The notes below the pieces were generated by a model. The model searched no databases. It saw only the letters and a program-made list of their open reading frames with translations, and had not been told where the DNA came from. The translations under genes were made by a program, and so were the position numbers. A stretch of 64,000 bases of DNA from Thelonectria olida (Eukaryota > Ascomycota > Sordariomycetes > Hypocreales > Nectriaceae): positions 620,001 through 684,000 of the forward strand of contig JAGPYM010000007.1 of NCBI GenBank assembly GCA_020736575.1. Direction: 5' to 3'. Shown here piece by piece: positions 31,446-41,598 of the stretch. Within the stretch, counting starts at the first letter, position 1, and the number at the start of each line of letters is the position of its first letter.

Positions 31446-32784
31446 CTACATGATGTTGTTACCCGATGACTCGATGCTGCTGACAATGGCGAGGAGTGCC
31501 AGGATAACTACCCACGATTAGCTTTCCCAATGTCGAGTGTGGGTCATTTCAGGGAGGTTGACATACTCGAAGAAGACGTGAGAATAAAAGACGCGACAGT
31601 GAAGGTCGTCTGCGGATCTCCGCCAGCAGCAGTCCATGCAATGGCGACGAGGCATGAACTGACCCAGGGAATGATGCCGGCAATGCCGATGCGCGTCGAG
31701 TCCCATCCCTCGACAAACTCGACTGCGTGCCGTCTGTCGGCGCGGCGCAGCCGGAACACCCATTCGATCCAGTCGGTACTGGTGCTTACCCTGCCGGGAT
31801 TGCGGTAGGCGTACATCATTTCTTGCAGAATGAAGCCGTCAAAGGGCACCACTGTTGGCCTGGATGTTGGTGTGTACTAGGAGTCTGCTGTCAGCATGAC
31901 TTGCAAACATGGAGTTGGGTTGGGCTCACGGAAAGTATGCGGAACCCCTTGAGGGTCTTGAGTGATAGATATCGTCGCCAGGGGCTAGACATCTTGGTGT
32001 TGAAGAGACGACGCATCTCGCGGAAGAAGTGCACATCCGTGTACACGAGATTGGGATTGCCGGCAATGGTATTTTGAAAGGCGCTGTGGTTGTCGAACTT
32101 CAGTTTCAGAGTGCACTGCACCTGCTCCAGCTTGCAGCCTTCCTGGCCGGACCGATAGCAGACGATGTTGAGCGAGCACGTCGGCTTGTCGGTGTCGTAG
32201 TGGCGAAGTCCTGGTGCTGGCGCAGCCGGCGCCGGTAAGATGGGCTGCACAGTTGTTGTGTTGGCTTGGCCGCTGGTTGTGATGTAGTTCTGTCCACCGA
32301 ACGCCGGTGACGGGCCAGAAAGATTGGGGACTGGAGGTGCCAGCTCGGGAACAGTTTGAGCACTTGTCGGGTACGGGGGCATAGGTTGGACACTCATCGG
32401 ATATGGGGGGGCGAACTGGCGTCTCCCGGTGGCATCCAGGTCGGTGACTTTCACGTAGCCGCCGGCCTTCTTGCTCGGGGACACGGGGCTGTCTTCTTCA
32501 TCCGCGTCGGCATTTCCCCCTCCGACGGGAGGAAGAATGTCTAGGTAATAGTCTTGCTGATATGGGGTGTCATAGGAGGATGGGAGATGGGGATTTGGGG
32601 TTGGGGCGGCGGCCTCTGGGATGGGAGCGAATGACTGCGGCATCCGGAAGTCAGACATCTGCGGCGGCTCTATGGACGGGCTGCTGTAGCGATTGTGCCC
32701 GACGGGGCCGTGGCCGTGAGCCGGGGTCGGTGGGTCGAGGCCGGGACCGGCGCCGAACGCTCCACTCGAAGGATCAAGTCCCAT
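31446..32784 (-). CDS. Fungal protein with disordered N-terminus and two C-terminal membrane helices
   Basis: 408 aa in three exons (32784-31930, 31876-31567, 31507-31446), phases consistent. Residues 1-195 are Pro/Gly/Ser rich and disordered. A globular domain of about 150 residues follows, with a conserved look: CSLNIVCYRSGQEGCKLEQ, VHFFREMRRLFNTKMSSPWRRYLS, then VVPFDGFILQEMMYAYRNPG and RRHAVEFVEGWD. Two hydrophobic helices end the protein (GIAGIIPWVSSCLVAIAWTA and, across the last intron, IILALLAIVSSIES). The last 62-nt exon is needed to complete the second helix. I do not know its function. The membrane-anchored cytosolic domain may be a sensor or adaptor, which is only inference. Confidence 0.75.
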
Positions 32785-33603
32785 GCTGACAGGTTTCGGG
32801 GGCCAAATGCGCTGGTGCTGACGACGGGGTTGTATCCAGCTCGCCTCTTGAAAGGAAGTTCAAATGAAGAAGAAGAAAAGAGTGACGCCGTCGTGGACGG
32901 GACTCAGCCCAGCCAAGAGATCCCCCACCGCATGCCAAGGTGTTCTAGACCTCAGCCGCAAAAGCGAGGGCAAATAGTCTTGGGCGCTAAAAATTCCGAG
33001 AGAGGCACGCGACACGAGAGTGCTGGAATGAGATGCAAGGGCGGGAGAGCATGCTTTTTCTCTTCTCTTCTGATTGAGTTTGCGATAGAGATGCCATATC
33101 CTTGTCCTGGACGCCACATACCTAGCAGAGGGGAGGCTATTCACACACTCTAAGAGTGCGAATACGATACGAATAGGTACTCTTCCAAATTCCAATATAT
33201 AGACCTCGGACTGCCTTACTCCTAGAACAGTTTGAAAGTCTAGCACTACCCAATATGTAGCATTTAGGAGTGAGGTTAGGACTAAGACTAGGAGTGATAG
33301 TGCCAGACTTTTGGCTTGTCACTTTAGTACGCATTAACAAGATGGCTTCGTAGTAGTATGGACGCCTCTGATGCATAGATAGATGTGCCGAGAACGAAGA
33401 GGCGTTGGTTTACTGGCTCACTTGGCCACAGACTATTGGCGCTGCTTGGAGAAAATGCTGCATGTCTCAGCCTGAGCGATTATTCAAGAAGTCTGTTGTA
33501 TCTACGCTACTGTAGTGCCTTTGCCCTCCCCAAGCATCCCACCCTCACTATTAGAAGCTGAGAGCTCTAGATAGCTGAGCTGGGCCCGGACTTTTCTTCG
33601 TCG
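32785..33603. other. Intergenic, no gene seen
   Basis: Promoter of the preceding minus-strand gene and 3' flank of the next. AT-rich from about 33120 to 33560. No coding signal. Confidence 0.5.
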
Positions 33604-33843
33604 TCACTCTCGCTCCTTAGAGTCCAGGTTTCGGGCAGCGACAAGCGAGATGAAAGAGGTAAACGGTCTAATTCCCTCCATGTGTGACTCTTCTTCAAGA
33701 AGTTTGACAGTGTCTATCCATGGCCTCGACACAAAGAACTTTTGGGAGTCGAATGGTTCACCATCTTCGGTCTCAGTCTGAGGAGCTGGGTAGCTCCGAG
33801 CCCTTCGCCACAGCTCGCCGAGATTTGCCGCATCGCAGTCGCC
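33604..33843 (-). other. In-frame open extension after the stop of the small helical gene
   Basis: Directly after the TAA at 33846-33844 the same frame stays open for 79 codons and reads protein-like (NLGELWRRARSYPAP, FFVSRPWIDTVKLLEEESH, PFTSFISLVAARN) before a TGA at 33606-33604. I found no splice donor of the right phase that would bypass the TAA. It may be the second half of a broken gene or a readthrough extension. Confidence 0.4.
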
Positions 33844-34104
33844 TTAATGGATAAGGAATGCGTCCATTTGCATTTCATCGAGTTTTCGTAGTGCGTCCGA
33901 GTACTTGGCATCATTTGCCAGCCGCTTTTCCATTTCGATTTGTATGGTTTTGAGTTGTAACTTGCGCGCTTCGTTCCGCGTCTCGCACAATGCAATTAAT
34001 TGTCGAATGCGCTCTTCAATGATAGGGCTAACAACCCTCCTCCCGGCGGCATTCTTCTTGACCAGAATCTCGTTTAGCCAGACCTTGGTCTCCTGTAGAC
34101 TCAT
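33844..34104 (-). CDS. Small helical protein of 86 aa, unrecognised
   Basis: Starting at 34104 (MSLQETKVWLNEIL) the frame codes a charged, mostly helical protein with a coiled-coil-like middle (IIEERIRQLIALCETRNEARKL, given in parts; RKLQLKTIQIEMEKRLAND). An in-frame Met at 34236 would add 44 residues of different character and is less likely. The TAA stop is followed by a further open 79 codons in the same frame. No function is assigned. The neighbours give no hint: a disordered protein lies upstream on the same strand. Confidence 0.5.
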   Translation of the reverse strand: MSLQETKVWLNEILVKKNAAGRRVVSPIIEERIRQLIALCETRNEARKLQLKTIQIEMEKRLANDAKYSDALRKLDEMQMDAFLIH

Positions 34105-34467
34105 TGTGGCTGATTCGGAGCTCAAACGGTTTGGTGGTAGCAGGATGAAAGAGTTGAAGTTGAAAGTGGCCGAATTTGTAATGACCTTAAAGTTCAAGGG
34201 GGCACGTAAGGTTCTAACTTCCCTTTCGGTTTTCATCTGCCTGTTGCCTTCGCTTAGGTTAACTGGCGTGCTTCATAGGTATGTAGTTGAAGATTCTCAC
34301 AGATCGGGATCGGCCGCGGAAGTTCGACCATATCGTGTTGATGTCTCCTAGATATGCTCGCCCTATATTTATAGCATGCAAACCCAACACCCGACCGTTT
34401 CCCGTCCAATTCATCTAAGCAAGACCATGTACGGTGACAAAACGCCTATGACCCAGCTATCGAGTGC
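34105..34467. other. Intergenic, no gene seen
   Basis: Leader of the small helical gene and 3' flank of the next gene on the same strand. Nothing recognised. Confidence 0.4.
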
Positions 34468-35901
34468 TTAGTATTTCTCCATTCGATCGCGAAAATCCTG
34501 CAACTCCGCAAGCTGTTCCTCTACAGCATTGAGTTTCTGTTCGAGCTCTGCTAATGCCTGGCCATGCGCTTCTTCCAAGCCCCGGGTCCTTTCAGCCTGC
34601 TTTTGGTCGCTGGCTAGAATCTTGTCTAACATAGTCCTTCGAAGCCGAGCAACGGCAGGCGACTCGTGTTCGCTGGAATTACGGTAGAGTTGTTGCCGTC
34701 TACCACCCGGTCCTTTACTGGGAGTTCCGTCACTGGCAGATGCGGTTGCCACAGATTTAGAATCCGTCGAATTAGGGGTCGATCTTCCTCCTCCTCCTGA
34801 AAGATTTTGGTCCTGAAACCCGATGCTCGACCCCGATGTCTGACGGTTCTGGCCACCCGCAGGAGTGTAGAATCCAGTGTGTGATGGATGTGGTGGTGAG
34901 TAACCAAAGTTGCCCATGGTGGCTGCGTGTTGTTGATTTGCCATGCTTGCTCTAACAATCGGGTCGTTTTGTATCGAAGGGACGAACGAAGACAAGTTGG
35001 GCTGATGTTCATGCCCTCGATTCTGACTATGAGACACAGAGAGGGGGCCGTTCATGACGGATGCAGCGCCATACTGACCCAGCGCGACTCGGCCATGAGA
35101 CGACGAAAAATTAATCCCGGTGCCCGCACGATTCTGCATGGGAACTCGAGATTGATCAGTTGGTCTGGTCCCGAAGGCTTGCGTGTGAAATGGCTGCCCC
35201 TGGTTGGGGAAGCCATATCCCTCGGGACAAACGTTGGACACCGGGGCAGGTCGATCAAAGCGATTGGGAGTATTTCCTGTAGTTCCCATATAAAACTCAT
35301 GGTGTTCCTTATAGCTAGGACGATCGTTTTTGTAGCCGGCAGGGGCTGGAGCGCCGCCAGCCTCTGCAAAAACTGAGGCCATCTGTGCAACGGGAGCCTG
35401 AGTTGTTGACAATTTGGGGCTGGTGAAAGAAGGTATTTCGACAGGCCCGGGAGTGGTCGTCGGTTCTTTGGAAGATATATCGGGGGCCTGCGACACGTTG
35501 CCCTCGCCATTGCCGGAGGGTGATTGGCTCTGGTGATTGACGGCTTCTTGACCGTCAGAAGCTCCCGACATGGAGTTGAAATCGATATTTAGATGCTTAT
35601 CCCGGAGGATCTTCTTCATACACTTGAGCTTGTCTTCTCCATAGATACCGACCATGAGGACCCAGAGACCGAAGTTCCAGTTGGGCTCCCTATGGAGCCT
35701 ATGTCTACTCGGTGTTTGACGGTTGGTTTGATTTGCTCGGACGAACTTCAGTTTATCGAGAATCGTCTCCCGGATTTCGTCGGACCAACCGGCAGACCAT
35801 TCGTTCCACGTTGATCTGATTCTCACTAGGGCTGCTTGATCAGTCTCGTCCTGTGATAGGGTCGGATCGGTTAAGGCAGGGAAACCTGGAGCGGGCGCCA
35901 T
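34468..35901 (-). CDS. Disordered protein with C-terminal coiled coil, unrecognised
   Basis: Intronless frame of 477 aa. Residues about 20-110 are the only globular-looking part (WNEWSAGWSDEIRETILDKLKFVR, given here as one helix; NWNFGLWVLMVGIYGEDKLKCMKKIL). A long Ser/Pro/Gln/Gly-rich disordered region fills the middle. The last 50 residues form a clear coiled coil with heptads (ALAELEQKLNAVEEQLAELQ). The pattern suits a scaffold or nuclear regulator, but no family is recognised. Its promoter contains a long purine/pyrimidine tract (36075-36200). Confidence 0.65.
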   Translation of the reverse strand: MAPAPGFPALTDPTLSQDETDQAALVRIRSTWNEWSAGWSDEIRETILDKLKFVRANQTNRQTPSRHRLHREPNWNFGLWVLMVGIYGEDKLKCMKKILRDKHLNIDFNSMSGASDGQEAVNHQSQSPSGNGEGNVSQAPDISSKEPTTTPGPVEIPSFTSPKLSTTQAPVAQMASVFAEAGGAPAPAGYKNDRPSYKEHHEFYMGTTGNTPNRFDRPAPVSNVCPEGYGFPNQGQPFHTQAFGTRPTDQSRVPMQNRAGTGINFSSSHGRVALGQYGAASVMNGPLSVSHSQNRGHEHQPNLSSFVPSIQNDPIVRASMANQQHAATMGNFGYSPPHPSHTGFYTPAGGQNRQTSGSSIGFQDQNLSGGGGRSTPNSTDSKSVATASASDGTPSKGPGGRRQQLYRNSSEHESPAVARLRRTMLDKILASDQKQAERTRGLEEAHGQALAELEQKLNAVEEQLAELQDFRDRMEKY

Positions 35902-36539
35902 GGTGACTGCAATCTTTGGTTAGTCCTCGGTGACAAGTGGGATAGGGATAGTCTGCTCACTTGATGTGCGTCTAGGTAGATGAGAATACCCAAGATAGTT
36001 CAACCGTGTTCCTCAGTGCCTGCCAGAAGAAGGAAACACATTTGCGAAAATAACAGAAGGTGGCGCAAAGTGTCGTGTGTGAAACAAGGGGAGAAAGGAA
36101 AGAAGAGGAGGCAGGGGGGAAGGAAGGGGAGGAAGAGGAGGACGGGGAGGAGGAAGAGAAGAGAAGGAAGAGAAGAGAAGGAAAGGAAGAGGAGAAAGTA
36201 AAGAGCCATCGTGAAGACGATTGAAAATGAAAACCAATGAACCGGACTTGATGTTTATTGTGCCGGTTATTGACGAATGGGAGGGAGTATAAAGCTGGTT
36301 TGTGAGTTTGACATTCGGGTTACCAGTGGTTTCCAGCCGTGAATCATAGTAAGCAACATTTGCAGTTCGGCAAAATTCTTTCAGTCTCAATCCAACTGCC
36401 ACCCCTTTCCTTTTATTATTATTTCTTCCAGTCCACAATATTTTCACTCCAATCACCACGGCGATATCGTTTCCCTACAGCCCGTCCATTCAACACTTAA
36501 CCCCTAAAAATAAAAATGCGATTAGAATACCCTATAGGG
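35902..36539. other. Promoter-side intergenic region
   Basis: Upstream of the 34468-35901 gene. It contains the polypurine tract described separately and no supported gene. Confidence 0.45.
36075..36200. repeat. Polypurine tract of about 125 bp
   Basis: Almost every base on the plus strand between about 36085 and 36200 is A or G (gaggagg, gaaggaag and gaagagaag units). On the transcribed minus strand of the adjacent gene this is a pyrimidine tract in the promoter or leader. Mirror-type purine runs of this length can form triplex DNA. Confidence 0.8.
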
Positions 36540-36819
36540 GACGGTTTTAGACTATCTCTCCCCTCGAGAGTGCCCATCATCCGTAAAGTACCTGCGTGGG
36601 TACAAGGCAGCGCTCATAGCCAAGAACAAGTCTCGCGCGACCAAGAAACTTGGAAAGTTGTCAAAGGTCTTCGAGTTCAACAAGACCATCGAACTTCCGC
36701 GGCCGATTCCGATCGGCGAGAATCTTCAGCTGGCAAGCACACCAGGCTGGTTCAAGAAGGCCATCGAGGCCAACCCCAAATGGGGCAAAGGCGTGGTTTT
36801 ACTCCCTCGGAGTAGCTGA
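36540..36819 (+). pseudogene. Orphan coding-like fragment
   Basis: An open frame without an ATG at its beginning reads protein-like over about 92 codons (TVLDYLSPRECPSS, KYLRGYKAALIAKNKSRATK, ELPRPIPIGENLQL, GWFKKAIEANPKWGKG) and ends at TGA 36817-36819. No upstream exon is visible. It could be a gene relic or a terminal exon of an unrecognised gene. I give no function. Confidence 0.3.
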
Positions 36820-36920
36820 ATGGCACAGAGTTTGCCAATATACTTGTGACCGCGATCGACGAACGTTGACATGATGTTGATGATTGGGAAATCCCTCCTA
36901 GTGCTCACAGGGGGAACAAG

Positions 36921-36998
36921 CTGAAACCCCAACTTATACCAACATTGTGAAACTTGGCAGGGAAGAGAATCATCTGCCTTAAATCCGTGATCGGCAAA
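36921..36998 (+). repeat. Diverged dispersed repeat, copy 1
   Basis: Starts with ctgaaacccc and shares ATTGTGAA, CATCTGCCTT and GATCGGCAA-like blocks with 38271-38352 in the same orientation, roughly three quarters of positions matching by eye with small gaps. Confidence 0.6.
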
Positions 36999-38270
36999 TC
37001 TGATGCCATTTCTCAACTTCCATTATCTATCTCCATCCCGAGCGGAATTACGGCTTTCCCCACTTCTATTGTCCATCTCAATCCCATTTCCAATCTGTAT
37101 TGCCCATTCTCCAACTTCCATTGTCTATTTCTATCTCAATTTGCATTGTTGATTTCCGAATGTTGATTACAGCCCAAGCACTACTATTTCACTTCATTAC
37201 TGTTTGGTTCTTATTATAAGCCACCTTAAAAAAAAGTGACCTTTAATATCTTATTATCCACTGGCAAATTTCTATTCTTGCTTGGCTAAGATAGTAGTGA
37301 TAAGGTGACCGCCGACTCTCGAGGGCTGTTGTTCCTAGGGAACCAGTGGTGATTGGGGAGACGGCCGGGGACTTTTGGTCGAGCATAATGGCCGTGGACC
37401 GCAAACCAATACTGTGACAAGTTTAAACTCTGGCATTGATCTTCTCATTAGTTGCTGCTTCCTTGCTCTCTTTCTATCATTCTTTCTTTGCTTATATTTT
37501 GATGTCCTCATTCGCGCTCGTTAGGGTTCCCGTTTCAGCGGCAGACTTGGGAAGTCGGTGAAGATGGTGTGTTAACTTATCAGCTACCTGATTGTCTCGG
37601 TCAGTTGACCGTCATCCAGACTGTCAAGACTCTATACCACACGCAATCTTCTGCTCCTCGGAGAAATATCTGCCGGGAAAATGGTCCATCTGCATCATGT
37701 CAATTCAAACACATGTGCACTTACAAGTGTCTGGGATTGATACCATCAAGCTGGTCATGGTGTTTCATCTCCTGCTGTTGGTTGAAGAAGAAAAGTGATG
37801 ACCGCTCGGTCCAGCTGTTCGCCTAGCACCCGAGCATCTGGGTGTCGTTGGTTGTCGAGGGTTGCGTAATAGAACCATATCACGAGGGAAAATGTCGGCC
37901 TGGGCTGGACGCGGGAACAATGGGTGAAACGGGAGGCGTTATAATCCATCAATCACATGGAGACAAAGTAATAAGAATGAAACAAAACTGCACGTGGAAA
38001 TGGAGAAGAAACGGGCGACTGGGATCGGGGAGGGGAACAGAGTCCGAGTACCCGCCGGAAACAGGAAATGTCGGGAATGAGTCAGGAGGATAGTGCTAAA
38101 ATCGGGCTAGCAGCCGCATGGAATGTGAAGACCGAGTTGGGACGAACCGAGCGCAAGAGAAGACCTGAAAGAGCGCCTTGAGGTCTACGGGAAGCTGTCA
38201 TTGTTCCGCAAATGAAGCAGGACCATGACTATATATATCTCACGCCTCTCAGCTGTCACCAACTCGGAAT

Positions 38271-38352
38271 CTGAAACCCCAGTGCACACCCCAAGATTGT
38301 GAAGATTGGCGAGAAGGAAGGGACTCATCTGCCTTGGAGCCGTGGTCGGCCA
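38271..38352 (+). repeat. Diverged dispersed repeat, copy 2
   Basis: The partner of 36921-36998. This copy is more GC-rich. On the minus strand both copies read a similar peptide (ADHG-x-KAD-x-SLP), hinting that the repeat derives from coding DNA. Confidence 0.6.
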
Positions 38353-39617
38353 ATTGCGAGAAACGGCGGGCGTCATACACTAGGTGCGGGTGGTTAGGCC
38401 CCAATATGCAAGTCTCGTCACAGTCACATTGCCCATTGCGCACCCTGCACACCACCGATTCCAAGGGTGACATCCAAAGCATCTAAATTTGCCTTGGAAA
38501 ATATCTCTGTTGCGCTGGCCCGCGCGTCTGCGGTAATTTAGGCGCTTGAAGGTGTTGCTAACAGCGCCGGCTGGACTAGCTAGGCGAGGATGGAGGGGAA
38601 CCAAGGGAACCAAGTGAAGCCGGACTGACGCCTCTTCACTCGGGATCATTCCAACCATGTGGTCAACGGTTGCGTTCAACGGTTAGTAAAGTAGGTCGCA
38701 GAAAGGAACTGGTTTGCGTCAGAGAAGAGTTGGCAAGACCGAGTGGCCAATGGTTCTTGCATTTTTTATCTCGGCCCAATCACCCTCGTCTAGGCAGGTA
38801 CGGCGACCGTCTTTCTCCGCCCTCCATCTTCCATCTCTCATCTGCCTACGAAAATCCCCACAGCCGAAAAAAAATGTCTTGAAACAATCCATGACCAACA
38901 GCCAGGACTCACCTTGACAGCGTTGCAATGAGGTTGGGTTGACTGCAACTTGGCCGCCAGAACTGGCCGGCGTCTGCAAGACCACTCGGTGAGTCGTGAT
39001 TTGACGGGCCTTTTCGCGAGGCTCCTCTTTCCCACCTTTTAACCGCCGACATGTCTTCCCGTCGCGCGCTGATTGGAGGTGGCGAGGCCTCATCCTAGTC
39101 GCTCATCACCCGCTCGCCATCATTGGACGGCTTCCTCTCCACCAGCTCTTGACGTTGCTATTCTCGTCTTACACACCACTCTTTACACTCGACCAAGCGA
39201 GCGACTATCTGTCCTATGAAACCGCCCGTCTCTACCTTGGCCCGCTTAGATCTGCGCGAGAACTGACAGACTAATGCAAACAACCATGCCCGTCTTTGGT
39301 CGTCCCCAGCCGCCTCGGGACGACATGACTTTTAATAACTAGCACGCTGTTTCCATGGCTTTACTTTTGTTTTACGATTGATTTCCCATTGACGTCTCTA
39401 GGAGCTGGTTTCCTCTATCACCAAGTGCATTTGTCTACTCAGCCACTCCGTGGACTCTGGACTTAGAGACGTCACCGAGGTCTAACAAGTACGGCCTGTC
39501 ATGCTGGACACGATACCTTGACCGGGTCACATTCTCACTCTTCCTTACCTCGCAGCCGTTCCCTCCTCGCCCGGTGCGTTGGTTCAGTCGCCAATCTTTC
39601 CCAAAACCTCTTCCAAC

Positions 39618-41361
39618 ATGTGGGGATCCCGTTCATGGCAGAGCATCTTGGCTCTATGCCTCTTTATTACAGCCATTCAGGCTCTCCAAGTCACGTCACA
39701 ATCTGACTGCGAGGCTCTCTGCACCGATACCTCTACCGACTCGGACAGCGCGACCACCAACTCGACAGACATTGCATGCGAGGACGACAACTTCTCCAAG
39801 ACGGGCAAGGGCATCAAGTACAAGAATTGTCTCAACTGTCTTCAGAATAGCAATGCCACTCATGGCACAGAGAGCGATGTCTTCTCGTTCTTGTGTATGT
39901 ACAATGTTCCTTATGTTGCCTCATAGCAAGCTGACTTTTCTAGACAATGTTAGATATGCCTTCGACGTCTGCATCTTCTCCTACCCAGAACCCGTTGCAA
40001 GTGGCACCATAAACTCACCCTGCAACATCGATGGAGCATGCGGTCCCCTTGGAAAGGCTCTCAAGACGTCCTTGAAGAACGCCACCAACGACAATCAGTT
40101 CGATTACTGCGAGGCCAGCAACTCGGCAATGAGTGGTGATGGCTACAACGCCTGCATCTCATGTCTTCAATCAACAACCCAGCAGACGTATTTCTCAAAC
40201 TGTAAGCCCACAACCTCGACCAATGCAGAGATGCCATTTGACTGACTCCCTATAGTCCTCGTCGCACTTCGAGCCGGCTGCGAGCAACGCCCCGATGCTG
40301 GTGATATGATCGGCCTAAGCGGTCCAATCTTTTCGTCTTCCATCGTGAACATCACCAACACAACTACCAGTACTGCCCTCCCTGGCGATGGTGGAGCTCC
40401 GGTTGGGGCCATGACTACCGGAACTATCGTTGGTATTGCTGTGGGCTGTGTGCTGGCCTTCATCAGTGCATTCGGCCTCTTGTTCATCTACTTCCGCAAG
40501 AAGCGTCAACAGGGTCTGAAGATTGAATCCCCTCCTCCCGACGCTCCAGGGAACGGCGGTCACTTCTACAGTATTGGAAACGGTCACATCACCAACTCGC
40601 GCCAGCAGACGAGGGAGCTGCCGACGTACAACAATAAGCAAATCCTGTCCCACAACCGGTCCGTGTCGAACGCACAGTATTACGACAAGCTTGAAGCAGA
40701 CAGACAACAGGCATTGAACTACTACCAGGTACCGGCTACAAGGGGTATCGGCCTCCAGACTTCGCTCCCGGCGCATGCTGCATACATCCCAAAGGTTGTT
40801 AGTCGCCCTGCTCCGCCTACTGCACAATCGGCACTCAACTCGTATCCTCTCCAATCCTACAATCCTTCGGTTGCAGGACCGAAAATCGATTTCAACTTTG
40901 CCACTCTTAACAATGTTGCTCCCAACGCCATTCCTTCCAACGTTGTCACTCAGGAGGTGAACGACTCACGGTCTTCGAGCCGACAGGAGTTCATCCCACC
41001 GCCGCCACCGCCGCCGCCTCCTGCCGCTTCCAAGGTCCCTTCTCTCAGCCTCCCATCCTTGGCCAAGTTCAAGATGCCCAAGAAGTATGTCCCTCCAAAC
41101 GTGATGGGCCCTAGCGAATCAGTGCCAGTAATTGTTGAGCCAAGGGAGCCGGCGCAGAGCGAGTTGGCAATCTCAAAGCCGCTGGCGGTGCTCGAGGCGA
41201 GGTTTCCGGACAAACCTTTGCAAGGTGGGCAGGTGCTCGCCACTGAGGCACCCGCGTACTTTACCAAGAACTACAAGAACAAGCAGCAGAACAAGTCTCC
41301 CATGTTGAGTGGTAATACCGTGACAACGGTGAAAAGCGACGCCACTAGAGTCCTGTGGTGA
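39618..41361 (+). CDS. Secreted-type single-pass membrane protein with Cys-rich ectodomain (copy B)
   Basis: 546 aa in three exons (39618-39894, 39944-40201, 40256-41361). Signal peptide (SILALCLFITAIQAL), an ectodomain with the blocks LYNVRYA, SPCN, ACGPL, CISCL and LRAGCEQRP, one transmembrane helix (IVGIAVGCVLAFISAFGLLF) with FRKKRQQ stop-transfer, and a long cytosolic tail containing a run of nine prolines and a stretch KFKMPKKYVPP. It is a clear paralogue of the gene at 25607-27171: block order, topology and the phase of the intron before F-(L/I)-x-x-L-x-AGCEQRP agree, while the first intron differs. Ligand and partner are unknown. The start at 39618 is chosen because it begins the signal peptide. 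Confidence 0.87.
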
Positions 41362-41598
41362 TGGAAGCGAATCGGGAATGGCTTATGACTCGGGAACCAT
41401 TTAGGATTTGATAAAATTGGTACATAGCACGGAGTTCAGGACCGATTGGGCGGGTTTGGATTTAGTTATTTTGGCCTTCTTAGATATCCAGCATGAGATA
41501 CCAGGGCAAACGGAACGGGAAGGAACAGCTAGCGTTATGACTTGAATCTTTATTTCTTCTCTAATATACACGTCTCGTTGACCTTTCTATCACGAAGT

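Larger units (their letters stand above)
36820..39617. other. Gene-free 2.8 kb with diverged repeats
   Basis: No gene is supported. AT-rich between 37010 and 37300. Two diverged copies of a short repeat (36921-36998, 38271-38352) lie here. The last 500 bp are the promoter and CT-rich leader of the gene starting at 39618. Confidence 0.5.

Noticed and set aside
36820..39617. Possible transposon
   Set aside because: No terminal repeats, target-site duplication or transposase/reverse-transcriptase motifs were visible, only a diverged repeat pair.
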